Positions 1 to 10,249 of a DNA stretch of 64,000 nucleotides are shown here, one piece after another. Source of the DNA: Viola odorata (taxonomy: Eukaryota > Streptophyta > Magnoliopsida > Malpighiales > Violaceae). The translations under genes and the position numbers were made by a program. The DNA lies in NCBI GenBank assembly GCA_963691705.1, contig OY829545.1, forward strand, positions 27,701,475 to 27,765,474, read 5' to 3'. How positions within the stretch are numbered: position 1 is the first letter of the stretch; each line of letters starts with the position of its first letter. The notes under the pieces were generated by a model, which had not been told where the DNA came from, did not search any database, and saw nothing but the letters and a program-made list of their open reading frames with translations.

Positions 1-1163
1 TATTTAATCTATGTTATGTGTGTGAATTAATGACATAAAAGAAAGCAATTAAATTGCTCAAACAAGAGGCAAACTAATTTAAACAAAAATTTGGCTTAAA
101 AACCAAAAAAAGGCTAGAGAGAGAAAGCTCACCTCAAGGCCTTGAACTGGACGATCTTCGCTTGAAATAAGCAACTGATCAGAGGAGGGAGAGAGGGCAA
201 GAAAGCTTGCCAAATTGCTGCCACAAATACGTTGGAGGAGGGTGGCTATTTATAGCCGAAGATCGCGTGAGGAGGGAGACGCGGGGCTGCGCGTGGTGGC
301 CGGCTGGTCGCGGTGGCAAGGCTAGGGTGCTAGCCGTGATGATGGCGGAGAGACAGGAAGCTACGGACGCGATGGGAGCAGGTGGCTCGGGCGAGGGCTG
401 CTTCGCTGCACTCCTTTGGCACTGTTCACGTGCATTATGCATGTTAATTCAAGGGCCATTGATCTGGTTGACTTTCCTTGGTTGACCAGATCAATGGCCA
501 TGATCAAATGGCCTTTTATCTGATTAAAATGGCCTCGAGCCGGTTCCCGCGACCAAACGTTCTGACTTTTCGAGCCGAAGGTACCGGCGCGTAGAGAAAA
601 ATATGACGGGTTTAACCGTCTACAGCGAATGACGAGAATTTCTCGTTTAACGTGTTTATTTTCGCGTTCAAAAATGTGAAACGTTTGAACGGAAAAATAA
701 TAACGTTACGCCGAAAATTACACGAATCGCTGTAGACCGTTGCGACCAGAAAAAAAATCTAGCAACTAGTTGATGGAAAACATTTTAAAGTCAAGCTATT
801 GTCCGAGCGGACTTACTCGGGTCCAATAAAAGCTCGAATAAAAGTAATAATAAATGCGCTAAAATATTAAAAATCCTAAAATTCATGTGATGACCTAAAA
901 CGAAGAAAAGACTAGCAAACGACTGCCGGATAGTAAAAAATGTGACTTTTAAGGCTAAAAATATTAATGATAATAATAATGAAAATACATGCCGAAAAAT
1001 AAAAAATGCGATTTTGAAAGCTGACGATGCTAACGATGATGCTAAAATGCAACGAAACACCTAAAAATGCTAGCGACATTAAATCAACTGAAAATGACTG
1101 TAAATTAACTAAATAACGGAAATGCTAAAATTAAATAAAAATGGCGTCAAAATTCGGGTATCA
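1..1163 (-). repeat. LTR-H: LTR-like sequence interrupting TatD pol (left end outside window)
   Basis: AT-rich and without a credible gene. Pol homology to the other Tat copies begins at about 1164, directly after GGGTATCA, so this stretch ends as an LTR would. Read on the minus strand it starts TGATACCCG and has a TATA-like box (CTATAAATAG) near 255-245 followed by a leader-like stretch. ACACT at 1164-1168 would be the duplicated target, but the other end is outside the window. It holds strong inverted repeats at 454-499 and 618-737. Short ORFs here (for example 791-1060) are hydrophobic products of T-rich DNA and I do not call them. The LTR identity is inferred from the boundary. Confidence 0.5.
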
Positions 1164-2429
1164 ACACTATGTGTGGAGGAGATTGAAAAGGATTGGAGGA
1201 TCCCTGTGATAAAATTTTTGAAGCACGACGAGTTGCCAAGCGACAGTGCAGAGAAGAAAAAAGTACTGAAGCAAGCGGCAAGGTGCACTTATTATGACGG
1301 GGAGTTAATTCGGAGATGTTTCTCGCACCCAGCCGCAAAATGTATAATGGAACAAGAAGGCCTCCATACCTTGCGTGAGATCCATGAAGGAATCTACGGC
1401 ATGCACGTGTCGGGAGGTACCATGGCCACGCAGGTATTCCGGTCAGGATTCTATTGGCCCACTATTCGTAGGGATTGTAACAACTTTGTGCAATCATGCC
1501 ATAAGTGTCAAGAATTTGCCAAAATCCCTCGACGACCCGCCACTGAAATATCTCAGATCGTGGCACCTTGTCCTTTTGCCAAGTGGGGAATCGATATTTT
1601 AGGTCCTTTTCCTAAGGTGAGGTCCCAACTGAAATTTGTAATTGTGGCAGTGGACTACTTCACCAAATGGGCAGAAGCGGAAGCGGTAGCCAGTATTACG
1701 ACGGAGAAGGTATGGCACTTCTTTAAGCACCAAGTTATCATGCGTTTCGGGGTGCCTCGCGTGCTAGTCAGTGACAATGGGGCACAATTTACCAGCCGCT
1801 TTTTCAAAGAGCAATGTGAAGAATTCCAGATCGAACAGAGGTTTTCCTCTGTGGCGCATCCCCAGACTAACGGCCAGACGGAGGTAACCAACCGAAGCAT
1901 CCTGAGCGGTATTAAGAAAAATCTTGAGGGGTCAAAAAAGAAGTGGCCAGACGAGCTACCCTATGTAATGTGGGCTTACCGCATGACAGTCAAAACTAGT
2001 ACGGGGGAAACGCCCTTTGCGATGGCTTTTGGTACCGAAGCAGTAACGCCTGTCGAAATCGGCACCCTAAGTTTAAGGATGGAATATTTCAAGGAGGAAT
2101 TAAACGAGGAGAGGTTGCGAGCTAACCTTGATATACTGCCTGAGGCGCACGAGGAAGCTTTCTTGAAAACAATGTACTACAAAAGAAGAATGGCGCGGTA
2201 TCACAACAGACATGTTAAGGAGCAGCTGCTCAAGGCGGGAGACCTGGTGCTCAGGGACAAGCGAGCGGCGGGCCAACGAATGTGGAAACTTAGCTCAAAC
2301 TAGGAAGGCCCATACCGCGTCACTCGTGTTATCGGAAAGGGGGCGTATCACCTCGAAACGCTTGACGGTACTCCCTTACCTAACTCTTGGAATATTGCTC
2401 GATTGAAATTATATCATGCTAGAGTTTGA
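1164..2429 (+). pseudogene. TatD pol, integrase part (truncated, one nonsense codon)
   Basis: Encodes the C-terminal part of a Ty3/gypsy Pol. In order: a zinc-binding HHCC domain (HEGIYGMH, then CHKC), a DDE integrase core (WGIDILGPFP, SDNGAQF, GQTEVTNR) and the C-terminal domain ending LYHAR. The integrase would insert element cDNA into host DNA. The frame begins right after LTR-H, so protease, RT and RNase H are missing. A TAG at 2301-2303 sits where TatC has Trp. After it the same frame stays open to the natural stop at 2427-2429. The change fits a G-to-A transition. No active enzyme can be made from this copy. Confidence 0.9.
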
Positions 2430-3029
2430 CATGCCGTTGGGCATGGTCTAGTAATTGAAATTATAAATTTGACATGCCGTTGGGCATGGTCTAGAAATTG
2501 AAATTATGTTATGATAGAATTTGACATGCCGTTGGGCATGGTCTAGTAATTGAAATTATGAATTTGACATGCCGTTGGGCATGGTCTAGTAATTGAAATT
2601 ATAAATTTGACATGCCGTTGGGCATGGTCTAGTAATTGAAATTATGAATTTGACATGCCGTTGGGCATGGTCTAGTAATTGAAATTATAAATTTGACATG
2701 CCGTTGGGCATGGTCTAGAAATTGAAATTATGTTATGATAGAATTTGACATGCCGTTGGGCATGGTCTAGTAATTGAAATTATAAATTTGACATGCCATT
2801 GGGCATGGTCTAGTAATTGAAATTATGAATTTGACATGCCGTTGGGCATGGTCTAGTAATTGAAATTATGAATTTGACATGCCGTTGGGCATGGTCTAGA
2901 AATTGAAATTATAAATTTGACATGCCATTGGGCATGGTCTAGTAATTGAAATTATGAATTTGACATGCCGTTAGGCATGGTCTAGAAATTGAAATCATGA
3001 ATTTGACATGCCGTTGGGCATGGTCTAAC
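2428..3029 (+). repeat. Tandem array, 14 units of 43 bp (two of 52 bp), each with a hairpin
   Basis: Units start at 2428, 2471, 2523, 2566, 2609, 2652, 2695, 2747, 2790, 2833, 2876, 2919, 2962 and 3005. Spacing is 43 bp except two 52-bp steps. Each unit has CATGCC-GTTG-GGCATG (a 6-bp stem with a 4-nt loop; two units have CATGCC-ATTG-GGCATG and one has GTTA). An AATTGAAATTAT segment resembles the codons at the pol 3' end. The array begins exactly at the pol stop. There are no unique spacers, so it is not CRISPR. Confidence 0.95.
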
Positions 3030-4341
3030 AATTGTTGTGGAAATATTTCTTGTTCCTTGTTGGTTGTATGTGTGATGTGCAGATAACAAGGAAAGGAGGA
3101 TGTCGGGGGTGAAAAGTCCTAGCCTTGGGGCAGAATGGGCTAATACAGACGGGTCGTCAAGACGAGGCACGCCCCGGTGATCCTAGAAATATATGGTGCT
3201 AGAAGTGAAAATTCTGGCCTTGTGAGGCCGGCCTTGATCAGACGGCTCGCTAAGATGAGACACACTCAAGCACTGTCGGGAGTGAAAAATCCTATCCTGG
3301 GGAAACCCAGAGAGGGCACGCCCCGACTCCCCTGGGGGTGTAAATTCCTATCCTTGTGACAACCCGTGCTCACATAGGCGGATGATCATTAAGTGAGGCA
3401 CGACCCTAGGGAAGATAAAAACTCCACCTCGCAAGTGAAAATCCTATCCTTACGATGGTAGCGCTAACATAGGCACCTCGTTAAGAAGGGGCACGTTCCG
3501 AGGTGCGAGGACAACGCTGAGGAAGTGAAAAGTCCTATCCTCGTGATGGCCGGCCCTGATCAGGTGGCGCACTGAGAGGTGGCACTTCCCGGCCGATTGA
3601 AGAAATGTGAGAAGTCACGGTACCCCAGCTAGTAACCGGAAGGGACAAACCCGGTGAAGTTTGGCTGGATGAGTACATGACACGAGCTGCATCGGGGGAG
3701 ATCGCACCAAGTGAGTTAGGGAAATACGCGGCCACACCCCAAGGTAATCAAGATATTTTAACAAATGTCGCTACTAATGTAAATGATAAGTGAAAATGTG
3801 CAGAAAAATCGGCACAAGCGACATCTTGGAGGGATCACGCTAAGTGAGTTTGGAGCACGCGCGGCAATGACCCAAGGTAACTAAGACTTTTTGGAGCATG
3901 TTGCTACTAACGAAAGTTATAAGTAAAAATGTGCAGAAAACTTAGTAAAGAGTGAAAGTGATGAAGCACTTGAGAAAATAATGATGCTGCAGAAAGGCAA
4001 AGCGTCCAAAGGGGAGATCCCGTTGTCTTAAATACGGTACGAGATAATGGTGAAGATCAGATCTACCCTATCGCGCGGAGAGAAATGCGTGACGACATTG
4101 CGTGTTGCGACTCCGCAAGGGAGGTTCGAAGGCGCAGGCAACATCAGTTCAACGGTGGCAACAAGTTTTGAAAGAAGAGCTGGCGAAAGCAAATTGAGAA
4201 AGATCATTGATAAAGTAAAATGACGGCAAATTGTGCAAACTGTTTATACAAGAGGGGAGGCTTGTTTAAGCAAAAGGCCCCAAAAACACAAAAAGAGCAA
4301 AGAAGTGAGGGCGCTCGATGGACAAAAAAGAGAAGTAACAT
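3030..4341 (+). repeat. TatD 3' untranslated region with diverged ~105-bp repeats
   Basis: No gene. From about 3090 to 3600 it holds several diverged units with a core like GTGAAAAGTCCTATCCT and a second core like GATGGCCGGCCCTGATCAGG. The same units occur inverted in TatC (about 59750-60230) and TatE (about 30420-30900), so they belong to this element family. From about 3600 to 4341 the sequence is mostly unique, with a GCGACAT-rich segment. It is the convergent gap between the pol 3' end and the aORF4 3' end. Confidence 0.75.
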
Positions 4342-6672
4342 TTACGGCCTGGGCAAGCTGCCGTCCCCCTTGTCATGCCATGGCCTCTTCGCTTGGCAAT
4401 AGCCCTCTTCTATGAGAAACCCAAACTTTTGCTTGAAGAGGCGGATTATGGCATCAGCATCGAACTGATTGCGGCCATGACGCTCAATGAAGCAGTCGGC
4501 CATGAGGCCCGCAGTTTGTTCCAGAAACCATTTATATTTGTCTAACGTTTCTTCCATAAGCGCGGCATTCTTACCCTGCTCCGCTTGAAGGGCGGCATCC
4601 CTTGTGGCCTCGTGTCCTCTGGCCTCTTCTAGCTCCTTTCTTGCAACTGCTAAACTGGCTTCCGCACATTGTCGCTCTTCAACGCACTTCCTCAGCTCTT
4701 CCTGAGTTTTATCAAGTTCCCCTTGGTACTTGTTGACTTCTTTCGAGAGCTGGTGATTAGCGTTGCACCATTCCTGGGAGGAAGAGTGGAGAGAGCTCAT
4801 TCGTCTCGTTATATTCCTGGACCAGTAATGAAAATCCTGAAAGCCAGAGAACAGTTGGGTCCTTATCCACTACAGTTGCTCACCGTCGGCAACAGAGAGG
4901 AAGGCCTGCTCCTCCTCCTCAACCGACAGTAGGTATCCTGCCAGATAGGCGGATGTCGCTAGGGAGCTGTCGCCTCCTAATGCTGGGAACCCGCGCTGGC
5001 GAATGTTACTTAAATCAACCTGATGGGTGGCGGCTCCGCTAGAGAGTATAGTGCTTAGGTCAGCCACCATGCGCAGAGTGTCCATATGGGGAAGAGAAAG
5101 AGAGATCGTTTGAACAGCAGCAGGAACGAAGAAGACATCAGGAGGGGATGGAGGGGAGTGATTAGATGGTCCAGCGTCAATATTGAAATCACCGGTTGGC
5201 AGGGATTGAAAGTCCTCCTCTACAAGATCCTCCAGAAAGCCTAAGGGATTGCTAGGAGGAGGAGATGACACGGCAAAAGAAGAGGGAAGCGGCGCAGAGG
5301 TAGCCCCGTTCCCTGGCGGACCAGAGCCTTGATTACCCACCAAGGGGCTGGTACTGGTGACGCCACCCTGCCCTTCCGGACCAGCAGCAAAGTCATTCGC
5401 GGAAGGGGCGTCTTCATTGGGACGCGGTCGCCTGGGTCCAAGAATGTCTGACAAGTCCATGCCGCCGCGTGAAGGAGTAGCAGAAGAGGCAACAGCAGCG
5501 GTATCCTACATGCGAAAGAAAAAAGGGGAACTAAGAAACGAACGAAATAAATAGACGGAGAAAAGTTTGTAAAAACCACCTGAGCAGGAGGACGGGTAGG
5601 AGCCATAACGCGAAGGCGGAGAGTTCTCTTCTTCTTTTTGGCAAGGGGAGGACGAGAAGACGACGCTCGAGTAGGAGCAGTGCTGGGGGAGGAAATAGGC
5701 TCAATAGTTGATGTGGCAGTAGCCCCCGCTTGAGGAAGAGAAGAGGACTCAGGCGCAAAAGTGGACGCGTGCGTGGTGTCAGTAGCGGCACCTGTCGAGA
5801 TGGCAGAAAGAGCCTCATTTTCTTTCTTCTGCTGAGCTCTTCTCTCTCTTTTCTTGATGCACTCAGGGTTCCACCCGGCGGGAGGATCTGAAGAAATAAG
5901 AAAAGAACGTTAGAGTTAGTACTGACGAGGAACAACGAATGAAGGGACGGTGCTCACTTTGAATGCAATCTCGGATGTCGCCCCGGCACGCAAGTTCGCG
6001 AGTGCGAACCCCAGGAATCCCCGACAGGTTGAGTAGCTTGTCCAGCCAGCCTTGGTCAACTGGTCCTAATTGTGGTCTACCACCCCAGGCAGCATCTCTG
6101 ATGGCTAGATTAAACCCGCTCCGCCACAAGGGCGCGGGCAGATTGATGATGAAGAATCCTTTTTTCCAAGCGTCAACAGAAGATTCAAGGAATAGCAGCT
6201 TCCAGGTAAAGGGGTTTAGGGCTTCAACATCATAGCGAGGTGATATCGCTATGATGCCGTTGTTATGGTGGTATAATTGAAAAAGGGAGCGCAACAACAA
6301 CAAAGAAGGAGATTCATTTCCTATGTATCTACAAAGGGCTATAAAAGTATAAATGCCATAATAGGTATTTGGACTCAACTGGGCAGCATTTAAATCGAAT
6401 TCAGAGAGTAACTCGGCAATTAAAGGATCTAGAGGCAGCTGAAAACCATAATGAAACATCTTAGCATAAAGAACCCTACGGTTGCCAGATAATTCGCTAT
6501 TAAGGCGAAGCGACTTTGGGGCAACTTCAGTAGAATACCCCTCCAACTGGTCGAGAGTGGCATTATAACTCCGCAGGCGCCGTCAAAGGACGGCGGTGGA
6601 AGCAATGGTGGAAATAGTAGTATCAATATCCCCCTCCCCAGCATAGCGGGAATAGCGGCGATTACGAGCCAT
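4342..6672 (-). pseudogene. TatD aORF4: antisense gene, three exons, Transposase_28-like domain plus coiled coil (disabled)
   Basis: Antisense to pol. Exon 1 is 6672-5958, intron 5957-5888 (GTGAGC..CAG), exon 2 5887-5580, intron 5579-5506 (GTGG..TAG), exon 3 5505-4342. The junctions match TatE and TatC and keep phase (1, then 0). The N-terminal domain carries the pattern LYAKMFHYGFQLPLDP...LSPNTYYGIYTF seen in the plant 'putative gypsy type transposon' family. Exon 2 is Lys/Arg-rich. Exon 3 has a Ser/Pro-rich linker and then a Glu-rich coiled coil. Nonsense codons are TGA at 6583-6585 (CGG in TatC) and TAG at 4870-4872 (CAG in TatC). The biochemical function is unknown. Confidence 0.75.
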
Positions 6673-6714
6673 GGGCAAGGTTAAACGAAGGATAGATAGG
6701 AAGGTACCTTTTGA

Positions 6715-7561
6715 GAGGCGTTGAAGGCGCAACAACCTTATGAGAGGTGTCACCTTCGGAAAGCTGGCGAGCGACAGTCTCCCCTGCGAAAAGTTATGTT
6801 AGTAAACAAGGGGTAAGTAAGGCAGTGGCGAAGCTCAAAATCTCATCTATGGTACACTCAGTTAAAGGCCTATACAAAGCAAAGTTTCGGATCTGGAAAG
6901 AGGACTCCATCTCCAGTAAAGCGTTGGCCTGACCCAACTCTTCCCTAGACAGAGGCGCTGGCTTCACCCAATCAACTACCTCCAGGTTGAAGTCAGAACG
7001 CCACAGGCGAGAGGGTAATTCGACAACGAAGAAACCGCTCTTCTAGTCTTCGACGTTCTCCTCAAATCCTTGAAATTTTTGCCAAAAAGGACTCACCAGG
7101 GCGTCATCCCACCTTGGAATAATATTAATGAAGCCGTCGCGAAAAACCAGAGTCAAGAACTTGCGAAATAAAGCGACAGAGGGAGCAAGAATATCTTTTA
7201 ATTCGCAAGCACGAAGGAAGGTGTAGATGCAACTCCATGAGGAAGGGGTGATCTGCGCAGGGTTAAACCCGCGCTCGCGCAGCACACGCTCTAGTGTGTC
7301 ATGAACTGGGAGGCGGAACCCATATTGAAACATTTTAAAATAAAGAATCCTATGAGTTTTCCAGAGCCGGCTATGAAGCCTCATAGTGTCAGAAGGAATA
7401 GTGGGGCGATAATCGCAGGGGAAGGTAATGTTATTGCTTTCCAGTTCAAGGCGTAAGATAGTAGGGCAAGTAAAGATGCTAGAGGTGTTTTCAAGCTCAG
7501 GATATCGAGAAATCGTCCTAGGGGTAACTAAAGAACTAGATTGAGATCTCGTGCGAGGCAT
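6715..7561 (-). pseudogene. TatD aORF3 remnant: exon 1 and start of exon 2
   Basis: Starts with MPRTRSQ at 7561 and carries the same domain type as aORF4 (ILYFKMFQYGFRLPVHD, ITPSSWSCIYTF). The frame meets TAG at 7043-7045, where TatC has Trp, and stays readable beyond it to about 6847. The splice donor that is GGTGAG in TatC and TatE reads GATGAG here, so its first base is mutated. The acceptor CTTTTCGCAG survives at 6786-6784. Exon 2 is cut after about 70 bp and runs directly into the aORF4 leader. About 1.8 kb present in TatC (rest of exon 2 plus the spacer) is missing. Confidence 0.75.
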
Positions 7562-8081
7562 GATAGATAAAGCAGCAAAGGAAAATCAAAGCAAGATCGA
7601 GCAGAGTACCTTGAGAGAGAAGACTGAAATTAATAGGCGAATCATCTGGACGCGAACGAGAGAATTTCCTCGGAGCGAGCGAAAAATGAAGAGAGTTGTG
7701 AAGTATAAAAAGAAGCAAAATGGTACAAAGAAGAAGCATTTTTCCTTTTAAAAGAGACGGTGGAAATGTCAGGCAGAAGGGCAACCTATCACAGCAGAAC
7801 ACGTATGGGACAAACGGGACACATGGAAAGACCCTGACAGAAAACTTAAAGTCAAGCGCTCGCCTCGAATTTCGCAAAAGAAAGGCTCGTTAATTACAAG
7901 AAACCCCAGAAAAATGGTCGTATGAAGCGGTAATTGGCTGTCCGGCGACATTTATCCCATAGAGCGACATTATACCAAAAGTGAAAAGGAAAAGGCAAAT
8001 GACATTTTATTTTATTTTATTTTATTTTATTTTATTTATTGAAAGAGAAAGCCAGCGGCATCTACAACGAGTACGGCATTG
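7562..8081 (-). other. Spacer between TatD aORF2 and aORF3
   Basis: No gene seen. It holds the aORF3 leader (with a CTCAAGGTACTC segment also found upstream of TatC aORF3) and the 3' flank of aORF2. A (TTTTA)n microsatellite at about 8004-8040 reads as AATAAA-type words on the minus strand just after the aORF2 stop, so it could be the aORF2 polyadenylation region. Confidence 0.55.
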
Positions 8082-8570
8082 TCAGTCTTCGTCTGCCCAG
8101 TGTATGTCGTACACATAATCATAATCCTCCAGAGACGATGGTGACCCACTATTGTAGAAAGGAAAGGGCTCGTCAATCCTGAAAGGTCTTTTACCAAGCC
8201 TAGCCACGGAACCTGTCGTGGGGGCAGTTTCCTCTTTTGAAGCGGCGTGGGAGCCTTCCTCCAAGGTCGGGGCAACCAGTCCTTGAGCGGCATCTTGCAC
8301 AGAAGTCCTATCCTTGGGAAAAGGACAAGGAACGGATGGTGACGCTTCATCCTTTTGCCGTAGCGAGAGATAGTGAGGTTCAAAGTCGGCAAAGAAAGAT
8401 TCAAAAGGTTGTTTCTTTATTTTCTTTGATTTCTTGCGACCCCGGCACTTTGCAGAACGTCTGGCAGGCCTACAGTATGGTGAGGGAGGAGGATTGTCAG
8501 AATCGGGAGAAGTTGGAGGGGTCGGAGGAGAATCACGGGCAGCAGTATACAAAAAATGGGAGTTGGCCAT
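8082..8570 (-). CDS. TatD aORF2: small Pro-rich protein with acidic C-terminus
   Basis: Start chosen at 8570 (MANSHFLY), because TatC and TatE align from this Met and not from the upstream one. About 162 aa. Residues 13-31 form a Pro/Ser segment (DSPPTPPTSPDSDNPPPSP) conserved in all three copies. A Lys/Arg patch (RGRKKSKKIKK) looks like a nuclear localisation signal. The end is acidic and aromatic (DYDYVYDIHWADED). A TATATAA box lies about 70 bp upstream, near 8646-8640. Single exon, no stops. I do not recognise a family; it may be disordered. Confidence 0.65.
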   Translation of the reverse strand: MANSHFLYTAARDSPPTPPTSPDSDNPPPSPYCRPARRSAKCRGRKKSKKIKKQPFESFFADFEPHYLSLRQKDEASPSVPCPFPKDRTSVQDAAQGLVAPTLEEGSHAASKEETAPTTGSVARLGKRPFRIDEPFPFYNSGSPSSLEDYDYVYDIHWADED

Positions 8571-9094
8571 GGAAATATCAGTAAGAGTGAGAAGAAAGGA
8601 GAAAAGAAGAGATGAATAGGGAAAAGAAAGGAAGAGCCCCATTTATATAGCCGAGGTGAGGAAGCGTGCCTGCCTTTTCGCGTATTATCGAGGACAATTA
8701 ATACTATCAGGGATAACGACTATTGGGGAGAAGATCTGACTTCGCAACTGTTGAAAGTCTACACCAACCGAAAGGCATCGAAATTGTTGCCCAATCCGTT
8801 AACACTGAAAAACGACGCAAAATATATTCAGAACGGTTGGGGCGTGAGAATAAAGTTATGGGATCCCAAGGGACACCAAGCTCACAAGTAGTGAGAATAG
8901 AAGTTTTTTTTAAGAAAGACGACATGAGAAAGAAGAAAAACATCGACAGTGCGGCAAGCTAATAAAGAAAAGCATATTTACTTATTTAAAGGGCCTAACG
9001 GCCCGAGATTACAAAAAGGCCTAGCGGCCCGGGGTTACAAAAGGTGGCCCCAGAGGAGTACAGAAAGACACGCCGAGAGGATCCCCATCGTTGC
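8571..9094 (-). promoter_or_regulatory. aORF2 promoter region and aORF1 3' flank in TatD
   Basis: The minus strand reads GGCTATATAAAT at about 8651-8640, a TATA box upstream of aORF2. The rest is the aORF1 3' flank, with an AATAAG-type sequence near 8985 in place of the AATAAATAAA seen in TatC. No other gene is credible. Confidence 0.5.
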
Positions 9095-9481
9095 TCAGTC
9101 ATTCGACCCAGCGTCATCATCCTCCCACTCCAGGAAACGAATTTCCCTCAAGGCATCCGCAAGAGTGGTCAGTTCAGAGGAATATGCCCTCATGCCCTTC
9201 AGGCAGCACCTCAGCAAGTCCTTCCTATGCTGCAGCATTGTCATAAGCAGCTGAATTTGAGAGACAGCCGCTGACAGTGTCACTACTTTCTCCACGGGAC
9301 TGAAGTCCTCCATGGTAATAGCAGCCTGTCTAGCCTGCAGGGGAGTCAACATTCCCTGGAGCTCCAAGATATCTTCCGAAGTCTTGGTGCTCAACGACCC
9401 CAAAAAATCGATGTCAGCCTGGGTCAGATTTCTCAAGGTATGGGTTTTGGATAGCAGAAAGTTTTTGGTGATTTCGTCCAT
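9095..9481 (-). CDS. TatD aORF1: 128-aa helical protein of unknown function
   Basis: Uninterrupted frame from ATG at 9481 (MDEITKNFLLSKTHTL). It has the same length in TatC and nearly the same in TatE. Predicted mostly helical, with conserved words SEDILELQG, MLQHRKDLL and CLKGMRAYSSELT, and an acidic end (EDDDAGSN). No signal peptide or membrane segment. It is the first antisense gene inside the 3' LTR. Its TATA box (TCTATAAATAGG) is about 90 bp upstream at 9575-9564. Conservation across three diverged copies suggests past selection; the role is unknown. Confidence 0.7.
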   Translation of the reverse strand: MDEITKNFLLSKTHTLRNLTQADIDFLGSLSTKTSEDILELQGMLTPLQARQAAITMEDFSPVEKVVTLSAAVSQIQLLMTMLQHRKDLLRCCLKGMRAYSSELTTLADALREIRFLEWEDDDAGSND

Positions 9482-9561
9482 TGAAGGAAAAGAGATGAGG
9501 AAAATCGAAGAGAGATGTGAAGAAGGTTGAGAGAGTTATGGAAACAAGTGCAAAATGGAAG

Positions 9562-9575
9562 ACCTATTTATAGAC
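9562..9575 (-). promoter_or_regulatory. TATA box of TatD aORF1
   Basis: The minus strand reads TCTATAAATAGGTC about 85-95 bp before the aORF1 ATG. The same word is at the same distance in TatC (16040-16050), and TatE has TATAAAT at 22528. It lies between gene and LTR, so it is separate from the LTR promoter. Confidence 0.6.
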
Positions 9576-9713
9576 TCAGGAAAAAAGGTGCTCTAAAAAT
9601 ATACCTTTATCGACTGTCGAGCCCTCATTAATGCAGAAACCTCTGAAGGGGCAAGACAGAAGACGCGGCGATAGCCCTTGGTAAACGCTCGCGCTCATTT
9701 TCAGTTGGGCATA

Positions 9714-10244
9714 TGATAACTATCGATGCCACAGAAGCGGCATCTCCACTACCCCACTAGGTGACTCAGCCAGCATACTGTACCCACCGAGGGAAACGGG
9801 ACCCTGCTCTTACCGCCCTTAGCCTGGCGGCCGACCCTGGGATGGTCGACATCAGCGGGGGGGCTCTCAAGCGACATCCGCACGGCGGCATCCCATCCCA
9901 GGTCATTCATGACGTCACTCCGCATGACGTCATCCCGCATGACATCACTCCCTGTCACCCCAGCGACATCTATCACCCCAGCGACACCTGCCAGGGATAA
10001 TTCCTACCCCCTGTCGGTACACTCCTTCCTTTGCCTATAAATACCCCCACCTTTTCAGACAAGAGGTAAGCCTAAGACAACGTACTGAACCCCTGCCATT
10101 TTGACTACTCACATTGACTTTGGCATGGAGTGTTTACGCCGGAGACCCCCTCCGGCGCTTTGCAGGTGACGAAGACCCCAGTACAATGTTCCCGACCAAC
10201 CCAGATCAGGCCGATCCTGCTCAGTATCTCCCGGACTCTTATCA
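9714..10244 (+). repeat. 3' LTR of TatD (531 bp)
   Basis: Begins TGATAACTATCG and ends CTTATCA, the TG..CA ends shared with the TatC and TatE LTRs. It contains a TATA box (CCTATAAATACC, about 10033-10044) and, downstream, the hairpin CGCCGGAG-ACCCC-CTCCGGCG. The left junction follows CTCATTTTCAGTTGGGC, which occurs at the same junction in the other two Tat copies. No normal polypurine tract is visible there. Confidence 0.85.
10137..10157 (+). promoter_or_regulatory. Conserved hairpin in Tat LTR (R/U5 side), TatD copy
   Basis: Perfect 8-bp stem CGCCGGAG/CTCCGGCG with a 5-nt loop, about 100 bp after the TATA box. The same hairpin is at 15471-15491 (TatC) and 21916-21936 (TatE). The right TatE LTR has one stem mismatch. 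Confidence 0.75.
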
Positions 10245-10249
10245 AGACT

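Larger units (their letters stand above)
1164..10244 (+). mobile_element. TatD: Tat-lineage Ty3/gypsy element, 3' part
   Basis: Order along the element: integrase end (1164-2429), a 14-copy tandem array, a diverged-repeat 3' region, four antisense ORFs on the minus strand (4342-9481), and the 3' LTR (9714-10244). TatC has the same order in the opposite orientation, and TatE is a shortened version. The upstream pol, gag and 5' LTR lie beyond LTR-H, outside the window. The right end cuts the integrase of AthF in mid-frame. AGACT at 10245-10249 should be its target duplication, but the partner cannot be seen. Confidence 0.85.

Noticed and set aside
207..485. Short ORFs in both strands at the left edge (179-485, 791-1060)
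   Set aside because: Low-complexity products within the LTR-like sequence, no conserved motif and no partner elsewhere in the window.
2428..3029. Possible CRISPR array
   Set aside because: Units are contiguous and contain no unique spacers; plant retrotransposon context; origin from the pol 3' end is visible.
8004..8040. (TTTTA)n as a sign of a LINE/SINE poly-A tail
   Set aside because: No SINE or LINE body is adjacent; it sits exactly at the aORF2 3' end and is better read as a microsatellite grown from the poly(A) signal region.
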